Program-made: the position numbers and the translations under genes
Assembly (NCBI RefSeq): GCF_013177675.1
Contig: NZ_CP042652.1
Coordinates: 2,604,001 to 2,668,000 of the forward strand
Length of the DNA stretch: 64,000 nt
Direction: 5' to 3'
Source: Arcobacter acticola
GTDB taxonomy: Bacteria > Campylobacterota > Campylobacteria > Campylobacterales > Arcobacteraceae
The notes under the pieces: generated by a model
What the model saw: the letters and a program-made list of their open reading frames with translations, nothing else
Database searches by the model: none
Told to the model about the DNA's origin: nothing
Shown here: positions 24,482 to 32,800 of the stretch, in pieces
Position numbering within the stretch: the first letter of the stretch is position 1
Layout: each line of letters starts with the position of its first letter

Positions 24482-25603
24482 TTATTCGCTAACTACGTCT
24501 TTAGTACCATCATTTTTCATTTTATAAACAACAAATTTAGCACCAACTCTTTCACCATCTTCTCTAATATTAAATGGTCCTGTAATTCCTGGGAAATCTT
24601 TCATAGTTCTGATGTAATCAGAGATTTTTTTAGTATCAAAAGAGTTTGTTTTTTCAACACCTTCAATAACTGCTCTTAAACCATCTGCATTTGTAACTGA
24701 CCAAATTGATGGGGGATCCATTTGGAATTTAGTTTTATAAGCAGCAAGATATTTTTTAGCTTCTGGATATGGTAAAATCTCAGGTGTTGGGAAGTTTATT
24801 AAAACACTACCTTCAGCTGATGCACCTGCTAATTTGTAGAAATCTGGATTGTCATTTGAATCACCACCAACAAAATCTGCATCAATTTGTAATTGTGCTT
24901 GTTGAGCTCTTAATAATCCACCATCAGTATAATAACCTGAATAATAAATCACATCTGGATTCATTGATTTAACTTTTGTAAGCATTGCTGTAAAGTTTTG
25001 TGTTCCAGATTTAATTTTACCTCTATAAATTACATTTCCACCTAGAGCTTTAATAGATGCAGCTGTTGCATCTCCTAAACCTTCTGAGTAAGAAGAGTAA
25101 TCAGATAAAACTACTATGTTTTTGTATTTTTTAGAATTAACCATATATTCAGCTGTAAAATCACTTTGTGATGAATTAGGGAATGAATTTCTAAAGAAAG
25201 TCCAATATTTGTTTGAAATTAAAGAATCACTTGTTCCATCTGATGTTTGTAAAACTTTACTTCTAAAGTATGTAGTTTGAGCAGCTTCAGTTGCACCTGA
25301 AGTATATGAACCAATAACTGCAAAAACACCTTCATTTACTAATTTTTTAGCACAAATAGCTGCTTTTTGAGCTTTACCTTCATCATCACAAGTTACAACT
25401 TCAATTTGTTTACCTAAAAGTCCACCAGCTGCATTTTTTTCTTCTACAATCAGTTTTACAAAGTTTTCAATACTTTGACCTTCATTTGCATATTCACCTG
25501 TAATTGGTGCTTGAACACCTATTTTCACAACATCAGCTGCCATTAACGAACTAGCTAAAATAGCACTTACTGCTATTGTTTTTGTAATATTTTTTAAAAT
25601 CAT
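24482..25603 (-). CDS. livK: Branched-chain amino acid-binding periplasmic protein
   Basis: 373 residues with a signal peptide (ITKTIAVSAILASSLMAAD) and a Leu/Ile/Val-binding fold: IGVQAPITGEYANEGQSIEN, KLVNEGVFAVIGSYTSGATE, KYKNIVVLSDYSSYSEGLGD. It captures the amino acid for LivHMGF. AAGGAGAG stands before the ATG, consistent with high expression of a binding protein. Only 27 bases separate it from the unrelated gene upstream, so some transcription may come from there; no separate promoter was identified with confidence. Confidence 0.94.
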   Translation of the reverse strand: MILKNITKTIAVSAILASSLMAADVVKIGVQAPITGEYANEGQSIENFVKLIVEEKNAAGGLLGKQIEVVTCDDEGKAQKAAICAKKLVNEGVFAVIGSYTSGATEAAQTTYFRSKVLQTSDGTSDSLISNKYWTFFRNSFPNSSQSDFTAEYMVNSKKYKNIVVLSDYSSYSEGLGDATAASIKALGGNVIYRGKIKSGTQNFTAMLTKVKSMNPDVIYYSGYYTDGGLLRAQQAQLQIDADFVGGDSNDNPDFYKLAGASAEGSVLINFPTPEILPYPEAKKYLAAYKTKFQMDPPSIWSVTNADGLRAVIEGVEKTNSFDTKKISDYIRTMKDFPGITGPFNIREDGERVGAKFVVYKMKNDGTKDVVSE

Positions 25604-25630
25604 TTATCTCTCCTTAAATTTATTAAATTT

Positions 25631-26290
25631 CTATAAAGTATGCTCTATAACATAACAACCTATACACCACTCACCAACTTTTTCTATCTTTTTAATACTT
25701 CCCCCTTTGAAACTTGATTTTAAATTTTTATGTGAAGCTACTATTGAATCAAATGATTCAATAATATTGTCTAATCTTTCTTGAGCATTTTTTCTAGCAC
25801 TTGATGAAATATCTAAATAAAATGCAAAAATTCCATAATCTAATGTTGAATCTTCTTTTTTATCTCTTTGTAACATTTTGCACATAAGCTCAACATCATT
25901 TTTATACTCTTCTTGTACATTTCTTACACCATTTTTTAAAGACATAATTACTCTTGAAACAGAATCATTATCACTTTTATGTGTAAATCTTTCATCCAAT
26001 GTTAAACATAATAATCTATCCATTATGTAGTTTTTTTTCATAAAATCTCTAAAGTCAGTCCTATTTGGCAATGAACATCTTAAAATATCAGAGATTGTTG
26101 CATCTATAAAGATTTCAGGTGCATTGGCTAATTTACCAATTTCTTGTGCAACATGAATAGTTAAAAACTTTGGTGGAGCATATGATAAATATAACTCGTC
26201 TGAAGTCCAAAAAGTATAATTTCTTTTGGCATTTTCAATACCTGCAATAACTGCATTTATAACATCATTTTTTATAGGAAAAACACTCAT
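25631..26290 (-). CDS. Unrecognised protein, partner of a ribbon-helix-helix-like small protein
   Basis: 219 residues, soluble, no signal peptide or membrane segment, no domain I recognise. Visible stretches: TFWTSDELYLSYAPPKFLTI at residues 26-45, an Asp/Arg-rich middle (DRLLCLTLDERFTHKSDND), long amphipathic helices and a C-terminal WCIGCYVIEH. Its ATG shares one base with the stop of the upstream small gene (26290), the coupling seen in toxin-antitoxin and partition pairs. The livK gene follows 27 bases later. A toxin, a partition or a replication-control role are all possible; none is shown. Confidence 0.65.
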   Translation of the reverse strand: MSVFPIKNDVINAVIAGIENAKRNYTFWTSDELYLSYAPPKFLTIHVAQEIGKLANAPEIFIDATISDILRCSLPNRTDFRDFMKKNYIMDRLLCLTLDERFTHKSDNDSVSRVIMSLKNGVRNVQEEYKNDVELMCKMLQRDKKEDSTLDYGIFAFYLDISSSARKNAQERLDNIIESFDSIVASHKNLKSSFKGGSIKKIEKVGEWCIGCYVIEHTL

Positions 26291-26523
26291 TACTCTTGCT
26301 CCATATAATTTTCATCAACTTCTTGTAAAATTCCACTTTCAAATAAAATATCTTCAATAAGTTTATTTTTTGAAATATTTAAACTTTGACTTAATATTGC
26401 TAAGGCGTTATCCAACCTACTATCTATTTTAATAGTAAGTTGAGAAATCTCTTTTTTACTACCATTGATATGTTTGTTTATAACTTTTTTTATTATTGTT
26501 CTTTTATTTTTTAACTTTGCCAT
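26290..26523 (-). CDS. Small ribbon-helix-helix-like protein
   Basis: 77 residues. A Lys-rich N-terminal arm is followed by QLTIKIDSRLDNALAILSQS and LNISKNKLIEDILFESGI, the beta-helix-turn-helix pattern of CopG/ribbon-helix-helix proteins, and an acidic tail (EVDENYMEQE). This is the layout of an antitoxin or autorepressor. It is coupled to the 219-residue gene downstream and preceded by a region with several palindromes (26548-26701) that could be its operators. Assignment rests on pattern only. Confidence 0.65.
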   Translation of the reverse strand: MAKLKNKRTIIKKVINKHINGSKKEISQLTIKIDSRLDNALAILSQSLNISKNKLIEDILFESGILQEVDENYMEQE

Positions 26524-26547
26524 ATTAATCCAAATTAGTAAAGATTT

Positions 26548-26701
26548 AAAGGTAGTACAAAAAGTACTACCTTTTTTTCTTAAGTCATTTTTGCATACTG
26601 AAACTTAATCTAGTCTTATGTTTTTCATAATATATGTCTATAAAATAGACAATTTTAGTGTTTTTTGATAAATAGTATCAAAATGCTATTCTAATGCTAT
26701 T
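26548..26701. promoter_or_regulatory. Palindrome-rich control region ahead of the ribbon-helix-helix gene
   Basis: Contains three perfect inverted repeats and one direct repeat in 154 bases: AAAGGTAGTAC / GTACTACCTTT (26548-26574, 5-base loop), TGTCTAT-AAA-ATAGACA (26635-26651), TTTTGATA-AATAG-TATCAAAA (26663-26683), and AATGCTATT twice 11 bases apart (26682-26690, 26693-26701). The first is followed on the plus strand by eight T, so it could also act as a terminator in that direction, although no plus-strand gene precedes it. Confidence 0.5.
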
Positions 26702-26741
26702 TATCTCAGTTTTTTACGATTTTCATATAATTTTAAAAATT

Positions 26742-27623
26742 TTATTTTGAGCTTTTAGATTGCTGTAAAATTAATCCTAAAATTATAACTGTTAAGCCAA
26801 TTAGGGTAGAGATAAAAATTTGTTCACCAACAATGAAGTATATAAAGATTAAAGAAAGAAAAGGTGATATAAAAATTAGATTTGCAATCTTTGCAGTTGA
26901 ACTAGCACTTTGCATTGCTTTTAACCAAAAAAGAAAAGTAATACCCATTTCAAAAAAACCAACATATGAAGCTGCTAGTATTCCTTTTATATCAGGCATA
27001 ACTAAAGGTTGAGTTAGAAGAAAATAAATTATAATAATAGGAAGCGAAATTAGAAAACTTGAAAATAATCCAACTATTGGATCAGCTTTTTGTTTTGTGT
27101 TTATAATCCAATACATAGACCATAAAACCGTTGATAACAAAGCTAATAAAACTCCATCAATATTAGAAAAGTTTAAAGAAAAAGGCTCACCTTTTGTGGA
27201 AATAATTAAAACACCAAAGTAGCAAATGATACCTGCAAAAATATCTTTAACAGTTAATTTTTGTTTTAAAAATATGACAGATAAAAAAGCCAACATCAAA
27301 GCCCATGTATAATTTATAGCTTGCGCTTCTTGAGCAGGAAGTAAATCATAAGCTTTAAACAAAACTAAATAGTATAAAAATGGATTTATTAAACCTAAGG
27401 TAAAAACTAATTTATAGTTATTTATTATATGAATTTTTACTTGATTAAATTTTTTTTGATAAGAAATTACTATATATAAAACTATGGTAGAAAAAATTGA
27501 AGCATATAATACTAATTCAGATGGTGTTAAATATTGTAATGAAATCTTAAATGCAGTGGCAACTGTAGACCAAAAAAATATTGCAATTAATGCATATTTA
27601 TATGCTTGTTTTTGATTTTCGAT
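26742..27623 (-). CDS. DMT superfamily (EamA) transporter with ATC in place of the start codon
   Basis: Reading from 27623 the frame gives 293 residues with ten hydrophobic segments (ENQKQAYKYALIAIFFWSTV, then LTPSELVLYASIFSTIVLYI), a complete EamA protein. No ATG, GTG or TTG occurs in the first 85 codons; the first usable one (TTG, 27362) would remove four helices. AAGG stands exactly 7 bases before ATC at 27623, where an ATG is expected. Either the ATC (or the preceding ATT) serves as a rare start, or the gene has just lost its start. It follows a membrane-protein gene by 46 bases in the trmD-rplS run. Confidence 0.75.
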   Translation of the reverse strand: MENQKQAYKYALIAIFFWSTVATAFKISLQYLTPSELVLYASIFSTIVLYIVISYQKKFNQVKIHIINNYKLVFTLGLINPFLYYLVLFKAYDLLPAQEAQAINYTWALMLAFLSVIFLKQKLTVKDIFAGIICYFGVLIISTKGEPFSLNFSNIDGVLLALLSTVLWSMYWIINTKQKADPIVGLFSSFLISLPIIIIYFLLTQPLVMPDIKGILAASYVGFFEMGITFLFWLKAMQSASSTAKIANLIFISPFLSLIFIYFIVGEQIFISTLIGLTVIILGLILQQSKSSK

Positions 27624-27669
27624 AATTAAGCCTTAAAAAATTTATCTAATTGTAGTAAATAAAGTTTAA

Positions 27670-28212
27670 TTAAAATTTAATCTTTTGTTTTAATAGTTTA
27701 TATATATGAGCAGTTTTTTTCTTAAATTTACTTCTTGTTGAAAAAATTTTTTCTTTTATAGAGTTTTTTAAATTTGATGCTTTTTCTTTTATCATAATAT
27801 ATGTTTCTGAATTTTTAATCTTTTCAATCATTAAAATTAATTTATTATAAACATAAGTAAACCACTTAAATTCTAATAATTTAGGTTTTGTTATATTAAA
27901 AAACCAGAAAATAAAAGCAGCAAGTGGAATTTTTAGTATATAAATAAAAACTGCACTAATAACATGTCCAGAAACAAATAAAACTCCTGCATAAACACCA
28001 ATTAGTTCTACAACAATAAATATACTAAGAAAAAATATTAAAATAAAATATGAGTTTAAAGATAAGATTTTAGGAATAAAATCTTTAAATAAAGATAGAT
28101 TTGTAATAAAGCTTAATATGGGTTTGGCAAGTTTTTCCCAAACTAATTCTTCAAATATTATATAAATAAATACTAAAACAATTAAAAATATATTTAGTAT
28201 TTTTTTATACAT
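27670..28212 (-). CDS. Membrane protein of unknown function
   Basis: 180 residues: one N-terminal membrane segment (ILNIFLIVLVFIYIIFEELV), then two or three more (YFILIFFLSIFIVVELIGVY, HVISAVFIYILKIPLAAFIF) and a strongly basic C-terminal 60 residues (KEKIFSTRSKFKKKTAHIYK) likely cytoplasmic. I do not recognise the family. It follows dedA by 3 bases, so it is in the same transcript as trmD, rplS and dedA. Confidence 0.75.
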   Translation of the reverse strand: MYKKILNIFLIVLVFIYIIFEELVWEKLAKPILSFITNLSLFKDFIPKILSLNSYFILIFFLSIFIVVELIGVYAGVLFVSGHVISAVFIYILKIPLAAFIFWFFNITKPKLLEFKWFTYVYNKLILMIEKIKNSETYIMIKEKASNLKNSIKEKIFSTRSKFKKKTAHIYKLLKQKIKF

Positions 28213-28215
28213 GGT

Positions 28216-28821
28216 TTATAAAACCTTTGCTTTTTTTGTTTTTCTATAGTACCAAATTCCTAAAATAGCCAATAATACTAAGATAACAATAATGATAGTA
28301 TGTAAATACTCTTTAATTAAAGCCTCATTTCCACCTAAGAAATATCCTAATAAAGTAAGAATAATAACCCAGATTCCAGCACCTAGACTTGTATATATAC
28401 AAAATACAAATAGATTCATTCTAGCAAGACCGGCAGGAAAAGAAATATATTGTCTAACAGCAGGAATTAATCTTCCTGAGAATGTTGAAATATGGCCATG
28501 CGATTTAAAGAACTCTTCCATTTTTACAATAGTTGGTTCTTTTATAAAGAAATATTTTCCATATTTAATTAAAAACTTTCTACCAAATTTAACTGCAAGA
28601 TAGTAGTTAAATAATGCACCTGCTAAAGAACCAAGAATACCTACAGCAATTGCTATAAACATATTCATTTCACCTTTATAGGCTAAATAACCTGCAGGAA
28701 TCATAACAACTTCAGAGGGAAATGGGAAAAATGAACTTTCCAAAAACATCATAAGAAAAATACCTAAATAGCCTAAACTACCTACAGTTTCAACTATAAA
28801 ATTAACAATACTAGTAAGCAA
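28216..28821 (-). CDS. DedA-family membrane protein
   Basis: 201 residues. The family blocks [20 protein letters not shown], the [18 protein letters not shown] segment and [20 protein letters not shown] are clear, with the conserved Glu/Asp and Arg residues of DedA/undecaprenyl-phosphate and phospholipid flippases. Members maintain membrane lipid recycling and proton-dependent homeostasis. Lies 9 bases after the nucleoside-phosphorylase-like gene and 3 bases before the unknown membrane protein. Confidence 0.93.
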   Translation of the reverse strand: MLTSIVNFIVETVGSLGYLGIFLMMFLESSFFPFPSEVVMIPAGYLAYKGEMNMFIAIAVGILGSLAGALFNYYLAVKFGRKFLIKYGKYFFIKEPTIVKMEEFFKSHGHISTFSGRLIPAVRQYISFPAGLARMNLFVFCIYTSLGAGIWVIILTLLGYFLGGNEALIKEYLHTIIIVILVLLAILGIWYYRKTKKAKVL

Positions 28822-28830
28822 GGGGATCCT

Positions 28831-29349
28831 TTAGATTAATTTTTTCCATTTTGATATTGAATTATTAATAAGTTCAAATATTATATCATTTGTTGGTTCA
28901 ACTTCATCAAAATAATCAGAAACTATTTTTAAAACATAAAAGTCTTTAATATTTTCTTTACAAATTTGTGAGAAGAATTGTGCTTGTTTATCAACAAGTA
29001 AGGTTTCTAAGTTTTCATCTGTTTCAAGTGGTTTTTCAATAGTAGTAATATTAGCAAAATTTAATCCACCAATAAATCTATTGGTACAAAAAAGTGTCCC
29101 AAGAGCAATTGAACCATCACTACACGATGCAATACTTAAATCAAATGCTTTTGAAATTGAATAGTTTTTAAAAATATAATCCAAAGACTTAACTATTAAA
29201 TCTTTACTTACTCCAGATATTATAAGTAAGATATCATCATTGGAATATATTTTGTTTTCGCAAGAGTTTTCTAATTCTTTCAAATTAAAAAATTTAATAA
29301 TCGGATTTGCTTCGATTATTGAAGTTGTGTGAATTAAGATCTTTGACAT
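28831..29349 (-). CDS. Nucleoside phosphorylase-like protein (tentative)
   Basis: 172 residues from the ATG at 29349 (MSKILIHTTSIIEANPII); a TTG at 29376 would add nine residues, and neither start has a good ribosome site. The pattern GVSKDLIVKSLDYIFKNY followed by FDLSIASCSDGSIALGTLF and, near the end, FYVLKIVSDYFDEV resembles the purine nucleoside phosphorylase/MTA nucleosidase fold, but the usual Met-Glu before the last helix is replaced by Asp-Lys and the protein is about 50 residues short. Catalysis is doubtful. Sits directly after rplS. Confidence 0.5.
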   Translation of the reverse strand: MSKILIHTTSIIEANPIIKFFNLKELENSCENKIYSNDDILLIISGVSKDLIVKSLDYIFKNYSISKAFDLSIASCSDGSIALGTLFCTNRFIGGLNFANITTIEKPLETDENLETLLVDKQAQFFSQICKENIKDFYVLKIVSDYFDEVEPTNDIIFELINNSISKWKKLI

Positions 29350-29379
29350 TAAATCAAAACTAAGGCCTAAGCCCAAGTT

Positions 29380-29739
29380 TTACTTTCTTTTTAGTTCTTT
29401 AATTCTTGCAGCTTTACCTTTTAATCCTCTTAAGAAGTTTAATTTAGCTCTTCTTACTCTACCTTTTCTGATTACTTCAAAAGATTTTAAAGACTCAGAA
29501 TATAATGGGAAAATTCTTTCTACACCGATTGAATTTGCACCAATTTTTCTAACTGTAAAAGTTGAATCTACACCGTTTCCACTTCTACCAATAACAATAC
29601 CTTCGAAAGTTTGAACTCTTTTTTTCTCACCTTCTTTAATCTCTACACCAAGTCTTACAGTATCTCCTGCTCTAAATTGAGGGATCTCTTTTGACTCTAT
29701 TTGAGCTGCTTCAAAACTAGCTATATATCTATTTTTCAT
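29380..29739 (-). CDS. rplS: 50S ribosomal protein L19
   Basis: 119 residues, full length. [54 protein letters not shown] and the basic C-terminus ([20 protein letters not shown]) are those of L19, which lies at the 30S-50S interface. The ATG overlaps the end of trmD by 4 bases, the usual trmD-rplS pairing. Confidence 0.98.
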   Translation of the reverse strand: MKNRYIASFEAAQIESKEIPQFRAGDTVRLGVEIKEGEKKRVQTFEGIVIGRSGNGVDSTFTVRKIGANSIGVERIFPLYSESLKSFEVIRKGRVRRAKLNFLRGLKGKAARIKELKRK

Positions 29740-30413
29740 CGTTTTTCCTTATTCGGTCTATAATATTTTGTCTTACAATTGGACATCTGGAATTTTAAGT
29801 CGGAAATTTTACTATGATTTCCCTTTAAGAATTCTTTAACAACACTTAATTTTTGGAAAATCTCAGGTTTTGTAAAAGATGGTGCTTCTAAAAGGTTGTT
29901 TTCATAGCTTTCAACATCCAAAGAATCGGCATTTCCTAGAACTTTTTCAACATTTCTTGAAATAGCATCTGCCATCACAAGAGAGGGTAATTCACCCCCT
30001 GTTAAAATAAATTCTCCTATAGAAAATACTTCATTTGCATATTTTTCTATAACTCTTTCGTCAATTCCTTCATATCTTCCACTAACAAAAACTATGTTTT
30101 CTTTCTTAGCTAATCGCTTTGCATCATTTTGTCTAAATGGTTTAGCAGCAGCTAATGGAAAAACAATATACGCATCTTTGTTTTTACTCTTTATTTCATC
30201 TAAACAATCAAATAATGGCTGACAAGAAAGAAGCATTCCTGCTCCTCCACCTACCATTTGGTCATCAACTTTTTTATGTTTGTTAGTTGTAAAATCCCTT
30301 GGATTATAAAACTCATAAGATATAAAATTTGATTCAATTGCTCTTTTTAATATAGAGTCATGAAAATATGGCTCAATCAAATTTGGGAAAAGTGTTACAA
30401 AAGTAAATTTCAA
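29736..30413 (-). CDS. trmD: tRNA (guanine-37-N1)-methyltransferase
   Basis: 225 residues. The knotted SPOUT fold is shown by [26 protein letters not shown] and [20 protein letters not shown]. It methylates G37 next to the anticodon and prevents frameshifting. The frame is open to 30470, but homologues begin (M)[11 protein letters not shown], so TTG at 30413 is chosen; GTG at 30425 is an alternative. Neither has a strong ribosome site. The usual upstream partners rpsP and rimM are absent here, so trmD heads the run. Confidence 0.93.
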   Translation of the reverse strand: MKFTFVTLFPNLIEPYFHDSILKRAIESNFISYEFYNPRDFTTNKHKKVDDQMVGGGAGMLLSCQPLFDCLDEIKSKNKDAYIVFPLAAAKPFRQNDAKRLAKKENIVFVSGRYEGIDERVIEKYANEVFSIGEFILTGGELPSLVMADAISRNVEKVLGNADSLDVESYENNLLEAPSFTKPEIFQKLSVVKEFLKGNHSKISDLKFQMSNCKTKYYRPNKEKR

Positions 30414-30543
30414 ACTAAAATTCACATACCTTATATAATAAAGTATGCTCTCCTTTTTTCTTGGAATCATACCATATTTATTTTTATTTACAATTAAGCA
30501 TTAATCATTTACACTTCGAACTTATTTATAAAAAAGGTTTTAT

Positions 30544-30894
30544 TTGAAATTACTTAAGGGTTTTGGAAAAAAATATTTCACATTATCAGCAATACAAGCA
30601 CATTCTGTTGCTCCAAAATTACATAGTGTAATTACATCATATAAAAATCATTTAAATAAAAAATTATCAATTTCTTCAAAAGATGAAAACGAAGAAGATG
30701 AATCTGTCCCTATTTTACAAGAAAATTTAATATCTTATCTTATTCAAAGAACTAAACCTTGTCATTGTGACTGTGTATTTAGAAGAAAAACTGCATTAGC
30801 AATAACTCTATTTAAATTTATACCTAGATGTCCTTATTATGATACCTTCTTCGCTTTTAGAAGAACAGGTGTTCATCCTCCTTTATTTAATTAA
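30544..30894 (+). CDS. Small Cys-containing protein of unknown function
   Basis: 116 residues from TTG at 30544, with AAAAAGG six bases upstream. It starts with a basic helix (KLLKGFGKKYFTLSAIQAHS), has an acidic centre (KDENEEDES) and ends with a compact segment PCHCDCVFRRKTALA, RCPYYDTFFAFRRTGVHPPL. The four Cys and two His in the last 45 residues could bind metal. I do not recognise the family. It is divergent from trmD and 129 bases ahead of metE. Confidence 0.5.
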   Translation: MKLLKGFGKKYFTLSAIQAHSVAPKLHSVITSYKNHLNKKLSISSKDENEEDESVPILQENLISYLIQRTKPCHCDCVFRRKTALAITLFKFIPRCPYYDTFFAFRRTGVHPPLFN

Positions 30895-30970
30895 TCTTAC
30901 TTTCAAAAGTCAAAATCGTAAATTCAAGGCTTTATTTTAAAGTCTTTTAGTTTTTTCTACTTTTAAAAAG

Positions 30971-30999
30971 TTGAAAATATATTCTGCTTCCTCTAATAC
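30971..30999 (+). promoter_or_regulatory. metE promoter
   Basis: TTGAAA (30971-30976) and TAATAC (30994-30999) separated by 17 bases. The start of transcription near 31006 leaves only about 18 bases before the ATG, with AAGGA at 31013, so there is no room for a riboswitch. Confidence 0.55.
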
Positions 31000-31657
31000 A
31001 GAAAGCATTAATAAGGATTAATTATGCAAAAAAGTTATGTGATAGGATTTCCAAGAATTGGAGAAAAAAGAGAGCTTAAAAAAGTTCTAGAAAAATACTG
31101 GTCGAAACAAAGTGATTTTAATGAAGTTAAATATGTTGCACGTCAATTAAAAAGAAGACATTGGAATTACCAAAAACAATCAAATATAAGTTTTATTTCA
31201 TCGAATGATTTTTCACTTTATGATAATGTACTTGATACAACAATTCTTTTAGGAGCAATTCCAAAAAGATTTGAACATTTAAAAGATGAAGAATTATATT
31301 TTGCAATGGCAAGAGGGAATGACACTTGTGTTGCAATGGAAATGACTAAGTGGTTTAATACAAATTATCATTATATAGTTCCTGAAATTTCAAAAGAAAC
31401 TACATTTAAACTCAATAGCAAAAAAATTATTGAAGAATATGAGGAAGCAAAAGAGCTTGGAATAAAAACAAAAATAAATTTACTTGGACCAATTACATAT
31501 TTAGGTCTTTCAAAAAGTATAGATAATAGTGATGTTTTTTTTCATATTAATAATGTAGTAAAAGTTTATAAAGAGTTATTAGAAGAAATATCAAAATTTG
31601 ATGATGAAATAATTGTTCAATTTGATGAACCATTATTTGTAAGAGATATTGACACTA

Positions 31658-31684
31658 TTACTCCCCCAATAAACAGAGCTAATT
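31658..31684. repeat. Left terminal inverted repeat of IS copy 2
   Basis: Identical to the left end of copy 1 over the 27 bases. Confidence 0.85.
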
Positions 31685-31687
31685 TCA

Positions 31688-32746
31688 TTAGCTAGCATAT
31701 TTCACACTTTGATGTTGAAAAAAGTTAGCTATTTTTTGTGGATTTTTTTGTAAATTCTCCATATAATTTTGTGTGTTTTCTTTTAGTTCTTTTTGATTTT
31801 TTGGCAGACCATTTTTATGTACATTACTCTTATAATCTTGATTCAAATATTCATCAGGATTAAATTCTGGGGAGTATGGTGGAAGATAAAAGAGTTTGAT
31901 TTTATCTTTATGCTTTTCTTCCCAAGCTTTTACTAATTTAGCATGATGTACTCTTAGGTTATCTACTATCATAAATACTTTTTTATCATTTGATTTTATT
32001 ACTTTTTCTAAAAAATCTATAAAATTATCTGTAGCTATTGAATCATCATACAATGCAAACATTGATTTACCTGTATTTGTAATGGCTGATATCATATTCA
32101 CTTTAAACTTTTTAGCTGTATGAGTAAGAATAGGTTTTATTTTACTTCCTATTGGAGCATATCCTTTTAAATTTGATGGCATTGATACACAAGCAGTCTC
32201 ATCAGCCCACCAAATATCAGCATTATTTATTTTTGCTTCTTTTTTGATTTTTGGATATGTTTCTTCCAACCAAGCTTTAGTTGCACTATCTTTTCTTTCA
32301 TAAGCTCTTTTTATTGGTTTTTTCGAAGTAAATTGCCATTTTGCAAGATAATCTCCAACTGTTGATATTGGCATATCAATATCTACTACTCTTAGAATTA
32401 ACTGTTTTACAGCTTCTCTTGTCCACAAAGCAAACTTAAACTTTAATTGTTCTGGGGTTGTATCTATAAGCATTCGGATGATTTTTTCCTCTTGTTCATC
32501 GCTAAGTCTCTTACCAGACTTTTTAGGACGACCAGTTTTTTGAACTTTAAGTGCTTTTTGACCATCTTTTTTATATTTGCTATACCATCTTGATGTTGTA
32601 ATTTTTGACAAACCTAATATTGCAGCTGTTTCAAGATTACTTATACCACTATCCCTTAATTTAATTGCTCTATCTCTGAGATACTGTAATGTATTTGAAT
32701 CTACTTTTCTAGCATCATTTTTTTCTAATTTATTTATTTTTTCCAT
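31688..32746 (-). CDS. IS630-family DDE transposase, copy 2
   Basis: 352 residues, intact, with the same D182, D262, E299 triad as copy 1 and five amino acid differences from it (I4, D32, K166, K212 and an N near 329). It is antisense to metE. The TATAAT and the palindrome GCTAAATTTAGC ahead of the start are conserved (32752-32769). Confidence 0.95.
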   Translation of the reverse strand: MEKINKLEKNDARKVDSNTLQYLRDRAIKLRDSGISNLETAAILGLSKITTSRWYSKYKKDGQKALKVQKTGRPKKSGKRLSDEQEEKIIRMLIDTTPEQLKFKFALWTREAVKQLILRVVDIDMPISTVGDYLAKWQFTSKKPIKRAYERKDSATKAWLEETYPKIKKEAKINNADIWWADETACVSMPSNLKGYAPIGSKIKPILTHTAKKFKVNMISAITNTGKSMFALYDDSIATDNFIDFLEKVIKSNDKKVFMIVDNLRVHHAKLVKAWEEKHKDKIKLFYLPPYSPEFNPDEYLNQDYKSNVHKNGLPKNQKELKENTQNYMENLQKNPQKIANFFQHQSVKYAS

Positions 32747-32773
32747 TTCAAATTATAGCTAAATTTAGCATAT

Positions 32774-32800
32774 AATTAGTTTAGTTTATCGGTGGAGTAA
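32774..32800. repeat. Right terminal inverted repeat of IS copy 2
   Basis: Identical to the right end of copy 1. Confidence 0.85.

Larger units (their letters stand above)
31658..32800 (-). mobile_element. IS630-family insertion sequence, copy 2
   Basis: 1143 bases, ends TTACTCC / GGAGTAA, flanked by TA at 31656-31657 and 32801-32802. Same length and orientation as copy 1, so the two are direct repeats 17.4 kb apart. Near identity and intact transposase genes point to recent activity. Confidence 0.93.

Noticed and set aside
30895-31023. A methionine-related riboswitch ahead of metE
   Set aside because: The predicted transcript start leaves a leader of about 18 bases, and no S-box or SAH motif is visible upstream.
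14261-32800. A composite transposon made of the two IS630 copies and the DNA between them
   Set aside because: Each copy has its own TA duplication and each restores a different host gene on removal, so they inserted independently; the interval holds core genes such as rplS and trmD.
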